Source of the DNA: Brasenia schreberi | Lineage: Eukaryota > Streptophyta > Magnoliopsida > Nymphaeales > Cabombaceae | Length of the DNA: 64,000 nt | Direction: 5' to 3' | Assembly: GCA_036023115.1 (NCBI GenBank) | Contig: JAYKKT010000089.1 | Span: forward strand, 16,548,501-16,612,500 | Part shown: piece after piece, positions 10,535 to 22,288 of the stretch | Numbering within the stretch: the first letter of the stretch is position 1 | Layout of the letters: each line of letters begins with the position of its first letter | Made by a program: the position numbers and the translations under genes | The notes under the pieces: model-generated | The model's input: only the letters and a program-made list of their open reading frames with translations | What the model was told of the DNA's origin: nothing | Database searches by the model: none

Positions 10535-13500
10535 TATAGACGCAGAAAATTCCCGATCCTGGTTCTTAGGCCTGAAGCGAACCTTTTCGTGTGCCTAAGT
10601 CCTATTTAAACAAACAGGGTGTGCCAGCTAGCTTACCTAAGCTAGCGAAGATATATTTTAGACCTGACTTCTAATGTGGCGACTGTGATTAAGAAAGCTC
10701 TTATCGTCGCAGACCTTCTTGCACCAATGCGCAAGGGTCAGTCTTTACGCTTTTAAAATCGAGTTTTGAGATATAAGAACCTACGAAAGTTGTTTAAGGT
10801 GTTTGATTCGGGTCTTTTTAATATGATTTTCAGATTTTAGATCACGTGGATTTGCACGTGCCTAAGTCTTTCTTTTTATCCCTTTTTGGGCCACCTAGGT
10901 GTGTGTTATGAACACTCCACTAAAATGTGGCGACTTTGAGCGGGAGTATGGGGTTTGCTTTGATGCAATATGCGTCCTAACTCGTGGTATGGCATATATG
11001 CAATGCAAACTCACGCTACTCCAAAGGGAAAACCCGAATGTAAAAGACAATGCCGAAGGGAAATGACTTGTAATGGAAATTGTCGATGGGAAATTGCGAA
11101 AGGGAAATATGGCTATATCTTAAGAGCGGAAAGGCTCAATTGTGCAAGTGTGTGCCGTGTATATATTGAAAGACTACGCACACAGCTGAACCTTAAAACC
11201 CAAATTGAAAAGACATAGCCAAAAGGGAAATACGTATATAGTATATATATGAGCCCTTACTTGGGTCTTGCAAATAAGAGTGAATTCTCAATGTGGGTGC
11301 GTGTGAAAATGTAAAGACAACACACACAACTTCAAATGAAACCCAAATATAAATTGCAATATGGCCTTAACTAAGGTCTTGGGAATAAGAGCGAAAGCTC
11401 AATGTGTGTGAGTGCTAGAATTGAAGTACTACGCACACAACATGAAATTAAACCCAAATATAAATTGCAATATGGCCTTAAGTAAGGTCTTGGGAATAAG
11501 AGCGAAAGCTCAATGTGTGTGAGTGCTAGAATTGAAGTACTACACACACGACATGAAATTAAACCCAAGAATAGTATAACACGGCCCTTACTTGGGTCTT
11601 GCAAATAAGAGTGGAAGCTCAATGTGTGTGAGTGCGAGAATTTAAAGACAACACACCCAACTCAAGCAAAACCCTACGCAACTTAAAGTATATAAATAAA
11701 CTTATATTCAAAGGGCTGATTAGGCTTGTGTGTGTTCAAAATCGTGCACAACTAAGAGCGAGGTAGGCTCAAGTGCACGTGTGTGTGGGTGTGCCAAGCC
11801 ACGTTATTACAAGCGGGGCGAGACAATGCTCCGTTATTACAACCCCGTATCAAATTTAACTTAATTTAAGCAAGTCTACAACTAAGGACCGAGTTAGGCA
11901 CTTACTTATAGCTGGTCCGGAGGTGACTTGCTTGAGCGTGGGCTTGGCTTCGCCTTGGGCTGCAAGAGGGAGCTCCTCGGAGTGGAACGACAAGGATGTG
12001 TGGTCGGGTGACAAGAGAGCACGGGTGAGGCGCCTTGGTGCTTGCCAACTGCTAGGAGGGGGCTGCTGTGATGCTTTGGGGATAAGATGTGATTAAGGAA
12101 GGTCACTAAGGGAGGGAAGGCTCTATGGAAGGTGGCGCTAAGGGGAGCCTAAAGGAAATGTCTAAGGATATGGGTGTGGCTGGCCGGGAGGACTTGGGTG
12201 CAGTCGGCTAGGGGTGGCCGACTAAGGGGAGTTTTAGTGGTGGCCAGCTGGGGTAGTGGGGATGTTATGGATGGGAAGGGAGCTAACTAGGGTGTTGTGG
12301 AAGGTGGGGTTAATGGGTTGGTTGAGAGTGGAGGTGGCAGGTCCTAGGGAGTAAGGTACGGTGGCCGGGTATCACTAGGGGGAATGGTTTAAGGAGTCGG
12401 GTGGTATAAGGGGTTAGGTCTGGCCGAATGGGTAGGGAAGACGGGAGGGGGAGCGAAGAGGAGATGAAGTTGGGTTGAGATACTAACCGGATGGATGAAG
12501 GGAGTTGGTGTCCAAGGAGGGCAGCCGGGTGATTTGGATGGATGGAGTTCGGTCGGATGGAAGTGGTGGCGATGTAGAGTGGAGCAGGCCGGATGGAAGT
12601 GGTGGTGCGAGGTGGAGCTAGCCGGATGGAACTGGTGCAGGTGAAGCAAGGTGGAAGATTCGGCTAGCCCAAGGGTGGGCTGGGATGTGATTGGCCAAGG
12701 TTGGCTGGGCCAAGATGGAAAAAGCTGAAAAACCCGCCCACTAGGGGGGGTTATATAGCTTTTTGAAGGGCGGTTGGGGCTGGTATTTGGAGGGTGGTAA
12801 GGTGGTTCAGGTGGTGGTGGTGTGGTGATAAGGTGGGCTGGTTTTGAGGAGGGGCCAGATATTTTACTTAAAGGGGTTTTAGGGATATGGTGTGCTAGGT
12901 TTAGGTGGGGTGGTTTAGGGGTTTAGGGCTTAGCTAGGTGGGTTGGTTTTGGGGTGAGGTTTTGTGAGGTGGGTTAGGTGATTAGGCTAGGATTAGGTTA
13001 GGTTTAGGGAAATTACGCTAGGTTTAGGCCGGGATTAGGGTAAAAGGCTAGGATTAGGGGTTTTGGCTTAGGATTAGGTTAGGGAGCTCCCTTTGCATAA
13101 CCCATAGACCTTAATTGCATCATGTTGGTGCAGCCCTAGGTTAGGTTTTGGCTAATACAAGCTTAAACCCATACTAATTAGGCTAACCCACATGATTAAC
13201 CCCAAACTTGACACACAAGTCAAGCTTAATTACAATTACCCTCAAATCGTATCCTCCCCATTCTCTCTCATGCCCATAATCCCACGTGAATTTCAAGTGG
13301 GCCCCACCTCCATTTATGAGAAGGTGATGTGGGATGTGGATATTGGATTGGATCTCTGGATCCAAATCCAAATCCAAATCCACACATAGGTTTGGATTGG
13401 GATCTGGATATATATGGTCCAGATCCAATCCAAATTGAATTCTGACTCCTTCAGGCTGTGTTCGAAAGGAACGGTTTGTGCGGGGTCTGACAGCATCAGT

Positions 13501-13910
13501 ACTCCGTCTACGTTAGGTCTTCGCCAACATGGTCGTCCGCTTCTGTTTTCAACTTTCGGTGATGATTTCAAATGATGTTTGCTGATAACAGGGTCTTGGA
13601 CGTTCGAGATCCTGGGGGTGGATTCAATACGAGAGTTGTTGTGGCGGGCTCGACTTGTGCTCCAGTTCCGGGCTCTCTTTGGCTCTTCTGGTCCTACTTG
13701 TATCAGGCCAAGCCGCTTCGTGGGGTTTCAAAACATATTTGAAAAGGTTTTAAAAGCATATTATACATATTTAAAGCGTATATAGTTTAAAACATATGTA
13801 CAGGGTTGCCTGGAAGGCTCTTGGGTTTCCAGACTCAAAATAGCCTTTTGGGGCTGCTTTTATAAAACCAGGTTTGTTTGAGAAGTTCGTGGGATTTTGG
13901 GGTGTTTACA
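10535..13910 (-). mobile_element. Element C 3' LTR
   Basis: At 3376 bp it starts (minus strand) at 13910 with TGTAAACACCCC and ends at 10535 with TCTATA. It carries the TATA box at 12757, the telomere-like tract at 12880-13090, a GTAAGT site near 11905, the GAGC..GCTC tandem units at about 11260-11640 and the U5 hairpins near 10680-10740. It is very similar to the 5' LTR at 19264. One visible difference is a block of about 55 bp at 21166-21222 that is present only in the 5' copy. Confidence 0.88.
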
Positions 13911-13957
13911 GATGCCCCTCTTTGGCATTGTCCAAATTGATTTGGATAATGGCAAAG
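13911..13957 (-). promoter_or_regulatory. Polypurine tract and adjoining hairpin of element C
   Basis: On the minus strand AAAGAGGGGCATC runs directly into the 3' LTR start, as expected for a PPT. Immediately before it lies an inverted repeat with 18-nt arms at 13920-13937 and 13940-13957 and a 2-nt loop; 16 of 18 pairs are Watson-Crick. The PPT begins inside the outer end of the stem. The same structure occurs in elements E and F. Confidence 0.75.
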
Positions 13958-15055
13958 ATGACAAACACCCCTTTCAATGTCTCCCTAGATCTAACCACGA
14001 AAATATGGGATCGTCCCAATCTTTAGCAAAATCTCACTTTTAAAACCCTGGTAGGAGGAGATATCACGCCAAAGGGATATATATACAAAAGGGTTTCTGG
14101 TCCTAAAATGGGATCATGTTATGCAAGTGTCATGCATGGAATGCAGATGCATGATATGGGTGTGGTGCCAAGTGTGGCGACCTCGCAGAGACCAGATATA
14201 GTCGAACTCTTGAGACTTACAAGGCCTACTGCTCCAAGTGAGCAAATCCTAGGCTGTTCGATGTTCGATTTTTCAAAATCTATTTACAAATCTATTTACA
14301 AAAGGGACAATTGTCTTGAGTCTCAATCCTAAGGATCTCGAGCTCGTCGTATTTGCCCTTGTTTGAGTCTTGATACTCGCTTATCTAGCGGAGGTTTTGT
14401 AAGAAAACGAGCTATATTTCAAATTCCTACATCTTACTCGAAACGTCGAATTCTCAAACAAAATGAAATTCAAGTAAGTAAATCCTATTTTTACTTTAGG
14501 ATTCCTCGAAATGAACCATGCTTTAGCTTGGGATAAGCCAAGGATGGGAAAGAGATACCACGGTCCCTTCTGAAGCGTCCCGTGGTTTAAGGCATAGAAG
14601 GCGGAAAACTGCTCTTTTTGAGCTTTTTAGCCACTTTTTCCTGTTTTTTCATAGAGGGTCTCCCTTAGGGAGTATTTTTTTTCTTTAATCCCTCTCTTTT
14701 TTTCACAAGAGAATCGATTTTTCTTTTGAATTCTGGTTTCTTTCTTTTAGAAAGAGACTTCGGATGGGAAATTCCCTTTATTTGGGCCTTTGTTTTCCTT
14801 TTGGAAGTAGAAGAGAAGAGGGGAGGACTTATCCCAAGCTCACACTCGATTCATTCCAGATCAGCCTATTTAGAAATAGCACGTACTACTTGCAAGTAAC
14901 TTGCTATGTTGAACTAGGCCTTTCTTTGTAAGAAGAAGGATTTTGAAATGTAACCACGATTTTGAAGACTCCACTCTTTCACAAGTGCGAATTCTCTCAC
15001 TCAGGGTCACACGACTTTTCCTTTGCACCTTATTTTTAGGTCTCAGGGCAGCTAT
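13958..15055 (-). other. Element C 3' untranslated region
   Basis: This roughly 1.1-kb segment between the pol remnant and the PPT is closely similar to 49818-50945 in element E and, more weakly, to 32189-33520 in F. It is T-rich, with blocks such as ACCACGGTCCCTTCTGAAGC near 14557. Short open frames on either strand, such as 14108-14332, are not conserved well enough to call genes. Confidence 0.65.
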
Positions 15056-16285
15056 CCCTGATTCTACCCCGAATACACATTTTTGAGGGTTTAGCTTTAC
15101 TTTGTAAAGCCTAAGCCTTTCGAAAATCTTTTGCAAACATTCGATATGAGTGCATCGGGTTTTGGATTTTGCCAAGAGATCATCTACATACACTTCTACG
15201 AGCTCATGAATTTGATCATGGAAGATCGTGGTCATGGCTCTCTGGTATGTCGAGCCGGCATACAGTACGTGCCCCATGGGGTTGTGAAGGCGGTCTTACC
15301 CTGATCTCGTGGACTTAGTTTGATTTGATTATAGCCTGAATAGCCATCCATAAACGAAAACATTTCATGATTTACAGTACTATCGACTATCAAATCTATG
15401 TTTGGTAAAGGATAATTATCCTTTGGAGTGGCTTTATTCAGGTTTCTGAAATCGATGCATATTTGAATTTTCCTATTGGTTTTTCGAACTACAACGATGT
15501 TTGACAACCAATCAGAATACGCAATGGGTTTTATAAATCCGGCTTTTAACAAATCTTCTAAACCCTCTTTGACTTACGTGTGTACATTCGGGTGTATTTT
15601 CCTATGCTTCTGCTTTATGGGTTTTACATCCGCATCTAAGGGAAGACGATGTTCGACAATGCTGGGATATATGCCCGGCATGTCTTCATACGTCCATGCA
15701 AACACATCTAAATAGGTTCGTAGAAATGCAATGAATGCTGATCTTTCATGTTCATGCAAACATGCGCCTATCTTAATGGTTTTGGGATTGGAATCACTCC
15801 CTAGGTTCACCTCTATGAAATCTCCTCCTACTAAATTGGAAGGTCTTTCAAAATCGAGAATTTTATGAAATTCTGGGAGCTCAGAAGTGGGATCTTCCTC
15901 AAGGGGATCCACTTCTGGGCTTCGATCATTCTCGTGGGTAATAGACCCGAGGGAATTTGATGCGTGAGTTTTCAAAAGACCTGGTTTTGTACTCGGATTT
16001 TCAATGGATTTCGAAATTTTTGGTCTGGCTATGCAGACGACGTTCCTTTCGAAATCCTTTTCCAAAGTCCTACCAGGAGCAGCTATATACAAAATCTTTT
16101 TGGTATTTTCTAGATTTTCGATTGTTTTGGGTTTTTGTAAAACAAGAACTTTAGGAACTATACAAAACACTCTATTTTAGAGTTTTTGTTTTTCCATTGT
16201 TTTTGGTTTTTTCCTCTTTTTCGATTTTTTTTATTTTAAGTTTTCCAAATGTTTTTGTATTTTTATGAAAGGGATCTTCCATCAT
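15056..16285 (-). pseudogene. pol: Element C pol remnant, linker and partial RT
   Basis: From 16285 down, this reads the Lys-rich linker, the FAWTYEDMPGI block and RT up to GTYC. About 35 bases covering MPFGLKNAG are missing near 15263, then YVDDLLAKSK to NPQKCVFGVE follows. At about 15058 the frame jumps into 3' UTR sequence. Relative to element E this removes the RT end, both RNases H and integrase. The join is at the shared pentamer TCCCT, present at both ends in E (near 53428 and 50910). A stop sits at about 15572. The gene cannot make an active polymerase. Confidence 0.83.
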
Positions 16286-16309
16286 ACCTACAAAGGGAAA
16301 ACACTACGG

Positions 16310-19121
16310 TTAGACTCGGAATAGGAGGTCTAAATCGTAGGTTTCTTCTAGGGTAGGCTCCAGGGCACCCTTTACCCAGGTGGTCACAGAGGGTGGCTCT
16401 GGAGGTATTTTGGGAGTATAGCCGATCCCGTATCGGCTTGGGTTGGCCCTAGGAAGGATGGGTTCTAGGAGACCCTGGCTTTGTGCCCCTAGACTTTTGT
16501 AGGGCGTATAGCCCATATTTAACAGCATGTTCCACGATTTTTTGTTTTTTGAGAAATTTTGATACAGATCGTGGTCCTGGAACTTGCTGTCATCCATATC
16601 GTGCTCGTATGGCCCTTTGTCCAGGGGTTTTGGAAATAGGGGATGCTTGGGTCTTCCTAGAAGGGTTAGGATCGGGAGGGGGCCTGCTTTGGGTGGCCCC
16701 TTCACATATACAACCTTCCTAGGGTTGTTTAACATGAGCCTTGGTGGCTCGACCATGGTCTGCCCAGGTTAGCCTCATGGTCCTGGGAGCTCGACAAACA
16801 AGGGGAGTTTATGATCCCCTGAAGCTGTGGGTGACTCTCACCTAGGATCACCATGACTTGGTCCCTGAAAGGGATCTTGACACACCTGTGGAAGGTAGAT
16901 GGCACAGCGCACAAGCTGTGTATCCAGGGCCTTCCCAACAATAGGTTATAATGGGGGTGGATGTCCAAGACATGGAACACCCCGTGTGTGTGATCCCTCC
17001 CGTTTCCATCGGGAGTTCGATCGATCCTAAAGGCCTAGACGCATTCCCATCGTATCCAATGATAACGATGGGGCTCGGGTTTACAGAAGTCAAGGTGACT
17101 CCGATTTGGTATGCCACATGAAGTGGAAGGATGTTGAGTCCTCCTCCCCCATCGACTAGGCACCTATCCAGAGAGTGGTTATTCAGAACCACCTCGATAT
17201 GCATGGCCTGGTTGTGGGACTCGTAGGGTCTATCTACATCATCTTCCAAGAAAGTGATGGGCGATTTTGCTCCTATTAATGCCACTTGGTCAGACAGGGA
17301 TTTTGAACTTATGTTCGAACTAACCTTGGCTCTTTCTAGAATTTTCTCTAGCACGAGTCTATGCCTAGGCGAAGTTTGTATAAGCTCTAGGATGGACATG
17401 TGGATAGGAATCTTTGAAAGATGGTTTTCGAAATCATAAGGGTTTAGGACGATTTTCCCATTGTCTGCTTTTGGCAGAACTCCAGGAATACATGCTTTTG
17501 AGGGGTCAGGCACACTGACCACCTTTTTAGCACTTTTGTAGGTGCGGGGGTTGATAGATCCTCCCGGATCTACTCACTTCCCCCACGACCAGCCTAGGGT
17601 TCGCACTAGAATTGGCTCTAATTATGAGTTGAGGAGTACCTTGAAGTTTCAAAACTGGTTTAGCCGGGGATTCAGCTCTTGGTGGTCCCCGGATGACGAC
17701 TTGGGCAGGCTTCTTGTACAGAACAAGAGTGGGCGCACAAGCGGGTCGACCAAACTCAGATTTTTGCTCTAGTTCTTTTGAAAAGGTAAGGGTACATACC
17801 TCCTTTCCTTTCCCACTACTATTGGCTTGCTTGGGAAAGGGTTTTTTGAAGATAGCTTGAGTTGGCTCAGGTTCCGCAGTGACCTGGAGCCGGCCCTCTG
17901 CTATCAAGTTCTCAATTTTATTCAAAAGAGAGAAACAACGTTTTGTATCATGGCCTTTGAGCCGATGATACTTGCAAAAATGATTTAAATATCTCCCTTT
18001 GGAAGTAACTCCCTCGGGGATTTCGGGAAGTTCTATCATGCCTTGGGCAAGTAGGAGGTCTAGGACCTCCGACACAGGTTGCCCCAGAGGTGTGTATTCC
18101 CGTTTTTCAATCAGTTTTTGAGAATTTCGCTCCCTTTTGTTTTCTGGTTTTTCAAAATTTTTGGAAGTGCCCGCCACACCTGGATCCACCCGGACATTGG
18201 CGATTTTATGGGCTTTGCCCTTTTGTCCATCGTGGGTAGCCCATATGTGATGGGCTTCTCCAAGCGGGTTTTAGAAACGGCACTTCCTTTCCATAAGTGA
18301 TCGTATATCTCCTTTTTCAAGTTTGTTTCGAAAAGGAATGCTTTTTTGATCAACTTATGGAAAGTTGAGATCTCATGGAGCGAGAGAAGGGTTTTTAACT
18401 CGCTTTTAAAATTATCTAGGATAAGCATGACTGTGCATCCTTCGGATATGGGCTCTCGCACTTGGCCCAAAAGGGACCTCCATCGTATAATGAAGGCATG
18501 TACGTCTTCGTTCATGCCTTGCTTTGCATGAAGCAGTTCACTAACTCTTCAAAAGTAGCGAACTGGCTTAAATTGTAGGAAGCCAGCCATTTGGCAGCTG
18601 TGCCTTTAAGGGATAAAGGGAACCAATACACCCATTTCATCGAGTTCTTTTTCTTCTTATGGGCTCGACGTGAGAAAAGTTGCAAGTGAGACCTAGGGTC
18701 TCTCATGCCATCATACCGATGGAAGTTCGGTATTTCATCGTCACTGTGTTTCGTAATTCATAGGAAGGAAATTAGATAGGGCGTAACTCCTTTTCTCTTT
18801 ATTTTGCCCTTTCAGCAGTTGTTGTAGGGCTTTACGGTCCTTTTGTGTGAAGGACTCGTGGTATTGGTTGCCTTCTATTACGGAGGCCTCTTTGTGCTTG
18901 CGAGGTTTTTCAGTTTTTCTTTTGGCCTTTTGTTCACCATTCGATGAACATGAATCGCCTACTTCAGCCTCTTGGCTGAGAGCATCGATTTTGGCCTCGA
19001 ATTCCCTTCTCAAGTCCTCTATCTCGTCTAGTTTGATCTTATTTTTCAAAACCCTCCTAGAGTGAGAACTTGATGCGTATGAGCCTTGGCTCGACACTTC
19101 ACTTGGGTTGGATTTTGACAT
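16310..19121 (-). pseudogene. gag-pro: Element C gag-protease-G-patch ORF1, frameshifted
   Basis: The frame starts at ATG 19121 and is broken into at least five pieces: 19121-18741 (N-terminal coil), 18706-18512 and 18515-18111 (gag domain), 18189-17527 (zinc-knuckle region with CKYHRLKGHDTKRC) and 17522-16848 (protease with LVDGGGGLNILP). The G-patch-like tail follows at 16756-16310, ending in LLFRV and a TAA at 16310-16312. A deletion of roughly 58 bp lies near 18525, at a repeated TTTGCAT-like motif, and removes part of the gag helix region. The gene order matches A, D and E. The PBS is 120 bp upstream of the ATG. Confidence 0.85.
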
Positions 19122-19146
19122 GCTTTCAAGCCTTTTTCAAAAATTC

Positions 19147-20634
19147 CTAAGTAAAAGTAAAGAAAAAAGAGTTAAAATAACACCTCTTTGAAAATCTTTT
19201 CGCAAGTTTCCTAGAGTGACTCGACTTTAAAAGACTCACGTCCCACCGGGCGTTCCAAATAACTGTAGACGCAGAAAATTACCTCTCCTGGTTCTTAGGC
19301 CTAAAGCGAACCTTTTCGTGTGTCTAAGTCCTATTTAAGCAAAAGGGCGTGCCATCTAGCTTGCTTAAGCTAGCGAAGAAATACTTTGAAATCTGACTCC
19401 TAACGTGGCGACTGTGAGAAAGCAAGCTCTTTTCGTCGCAGACCTTCTTGCACCGATGCGCAAGGGTCAGTCTGTACGCTTAGAAAATCAAGTTTTGGGA
19501 TATAAAAACCTACGAAAGCGGTTTGAGGTGTTTGATTCGGGTCTTTTTAGTATGATTTTCAGATTTTAGATCACGTGGATTTGCACGTGCCTAAGTCTTT
19601 CTTTTTATCCCTTTTTGGGCCACCTAGGTGTGTGTTATGAACACTCCACTAAAATGTGGCGACTTTGAGCGGGAGTATGGGGTTTGCTTTGATGCAATAT
19701 GCGTCCTAACTCGTGGTATGGCGTATATGCAATGCAAACTCATGCTACTCCAAAGGGAAAACCCGAATGTAAAAGACAATGCCGAAGGGAAATGACTTGT
19801 AATGGAAATTGCCGAAGGGAAATTGCGAAAGGGAAATATGTCTATATCTTAAGAGCGGAAAGGCTCAATTGTATAAGTGTGTGCCATGTATATATTGAAA
19901 GACTACGCACACAGCTGAACCTTAAAACCCAAATTGAAAAGACATAGCCAAAAGGGAAATACGTATATAGTATATATATGAGCCCTTACTTGGGTCTTGC
20001 AAATAAGAGCGAAGGCTCAATGTGGGTGCGTGTGAAAATGTAAAGACAATACACACAACTTCAAATGAAACCCAAATATAAATTGCAATATGGCCTTAAC
20101 TAAGGTCTTGGGAATAAGAGCGAAAGCTCAATGTGTGTGAGTGCTAGAATTGAAGTACTATGCACACAACATGAAATTAAACCCAAATATAAATTGCAAT
20201 ATGGCCTTAAGTAAGGTCTTGGGAATAAGAGCGAAAGCTCAATGTGTGTGAGTGCTAGAATTGAAGTACTACACACACGACATGAAATTAAACCCAAGAA
20301 TAGTATAACATGGCCCTTACTTGGGTCTTGCAAATAAGAGCGGAAGCTCAATGTGTGTGAGTGCGAGAATTTAAAGACAACACACCCAACTCAAGCAAAA
20401 CCCTACGCAACTTAAAGTATATAAATAAACTTATATTCAAAGGGCTGATTAGGCCTGTGTGTGTTCAAAATCGTGCACAACTAAGAGCGAGGTAGGCTCA
20501 AGTGCACGTGTGTGTGGGTGTGCCAAGCCATGTTATTACAAGCGGGGGGAGACAATGCTCTGTTATTACAACCCCGTATCAAATTTAACTTAATTTAAGC
20601 AAGTCTACAACTAAGGAACGAGTTAGGCACTTAC
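19147..20634 (-). other. Candidate leader intron of element C
   Basis: On the minus strand GTAAGT begins at 20634 in the 5' LTR, and a TTTTAAC, T-rich, ACTTAG acceptor ends at 19147, just before gag. The predicted 1488-bp intron contains the PBS. It is longer than in element A because the LTR tail carries more tandem units. Confidence 0.42.
19240..19257 (-). other. Primer binding site of element C
   Basis: The minus strand reads TGGAACGCCCGGTGGGAC, one base different from the PBS of A and E, and sits six bases after the 5' LTR end. Confidence 0.82.
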
Positions 20635-22288
20635 TTATAGCTGGTTCGGAGGTGACTTGCTTGAGCGTGGGCTTGGCTTCGCCTTGGGCTGCAAGAGGGA
20701 GCTCCTCGGAGTGGAACGGCAAGGATGTGTGGTCGGGTGACAAGAGAGCACGGGTGAGGCGCCTTGGTGCTTGCCGGCTGCTAGGAGGGGGCTGCTGTGA
20801 TGCTTTGGGGATAAGATGTGATTAAGGAAGGTCACTAAGGGAGGGAAGGCTCTATGGAAGGTGGCGCTAAGGGGAGCCTAAAGGAAATGTCTAAGGATAT
20901 GGGTGTGGCTGGCCGGGAGGACTTGGGTGCAGTCGGCTAGGGTTGGCCGACTAAGGGGAGTTTTAGTGGTGGCCAGCTGGGGTAGTGGGGATGTTATGGA
21001 TGGGAAGGGAGCTAACTAGGGTGTTGTGGAAGGTGGGGTTAATGGGTTGGTTGAGAGTGGAGGTGGCAGGTCCTAGGGAGTAAGGTAGGGTGGCCGGGTA
21101 TCACTAGGGGGAATGGTTTAAGGAGTCGGGTGGTATAAGGGGTTAGGTCTGGCCGAATGGGTAGGGATGACGGGTAAGCTGTGATAGAGTTATGTGGGGG
21201 TGGTATGGGTGGCTGAGAGTGGAGGGGGAGCGAAGAGGAGATGAAGTTGGGTTGAGATACTAACCGAATGGATGAAGGGAGTTGGTGTCCAAGGAGGGCA
21301 GTCGGGTGATTTGGATGGATGGAGTTCGGCCGGATGGAAGTGGTGGCGATGTAGAGTGGAGCAGGCCGGATGGAAGTGGTGGTGCGAGGTGGAGCTGGCT
21401 GGATGGAACTGGTGCAGGTGAAGCAAGGTGGAAGATTCGGCTGGCCCAAGGGTGGGCTGGGATGTGATTGGCCAAGGTTGGCTGGACCAAGATGGAAAAA
21501 GCTGAAAAACCCGCCCACTAGGGGGGGTTTATATAGCTTTTTGAAGGGCGGTTGGGGCTGGTATTTGGAGGGTGGTAAGGTGGTTTAGGTGGTGGTGGTG
21601 TGGTGATAAGGTGGGCTGGTTTTGAGGAGGGGCCAGATATTTTACTTAAAGGGGTTTTAGGGATATGGTGTGCTAGGTTTAGGTGGGGTGGTTTAGGGGT
21701 TTAGGGCTTAGCTAGGTGGGTTGGTTTTGGAGTGAGGTTTAGTGAGGTGGGTTAGGTGATTAGGCTAGGATTAGGTCAGGTTTAGGGAAATTAGGCTAGG
21801 TTTAGGTCTAGATTAGGGTAAAAGGCTAGGATTAGGGGTTTTGGCTTAGGATTAGGTTAGGGAGCTCCCTTTGCATAACCCATAGACCTTAATTGCATCA
21901 TGTTGGTGCAGCCCTAGGTTAGGTTTTGGCTAATACAAGCTTAAACCCATACTAATTAGGCTAACCCACATGATTAACCCCAAACTTGACACACAAGTCA
22001 AGCTTAATTACAATTACCCTCAAATCTTATCCTCCCCATTCTCTCTCATGCCCATAATCCCACGTGAATTTCAAGTGGGCCCCACTTCCATTTATGAGAA
22101 GGTGATGTGGGCCATGGATGTGGATATTGGATTGGATCACTGGATCCAAATCCAAATCCAAATCCACACATAGGTTTGGATTGGGATCTGGATATATATG
22201 GTCCAGATCCAATCCAAACTGAATTCTGACTCCTTCAGGCTGTGTTCGAAACAAACGATTTGTGCGGGGTCTGACAGCATCAGTACTC
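19264..22288 (-). mobile_element. Element C 5' LTR, first ~406 bp missing
   Basis: It ends (minus strand) at 19264 with TCTACA. At 22288 it stops in the CAGTACTC motif and abruptly meets a plus-strand CCTAA tract belonging to another LTR. By comparison with the 3' LTR about 406 bp of its start are absent; about 303 bp of matching LTR head occur inverted at 26707-27006. The TATA box is at 21528-21535. Confidence 0.85.

Larger units (their letters stand above)
10535..22288 (-). mobile_element. Element C, internally deleted Tat-like retrotransposon
   Basis: This minus-strand element has a complete 3' LTR (10535-13910), a PPT, a shortened interior and a 5' LTR that lacks about its first 406 bp (19264-22288). 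The interior keeps a damaged gag-pro and the RT N-terminus, but the RT C-terminus, both RNases H and integrase are gone. It could at best have moved in trans. The left flank CTTAC (10530-10534) is one copy of its TSD. The partner GTAAG lies at 26702-26706 beside the LTR head at 26707. Confidence 0.85.

Noticed and set aside
10535..13910. 5' LTR of element B
   Set aside because: No PBS or gag follows it on the B side; the sequence enters mid-linker after GTAAG, so it is the 3' LTR of C inserted into B.
14108..14332. Antisense gene between pol and the 3' LTR, as found in some Tat elements
   Set aside because: The frame is short, not kept at equal length in E or F, and has no recognisable domain.
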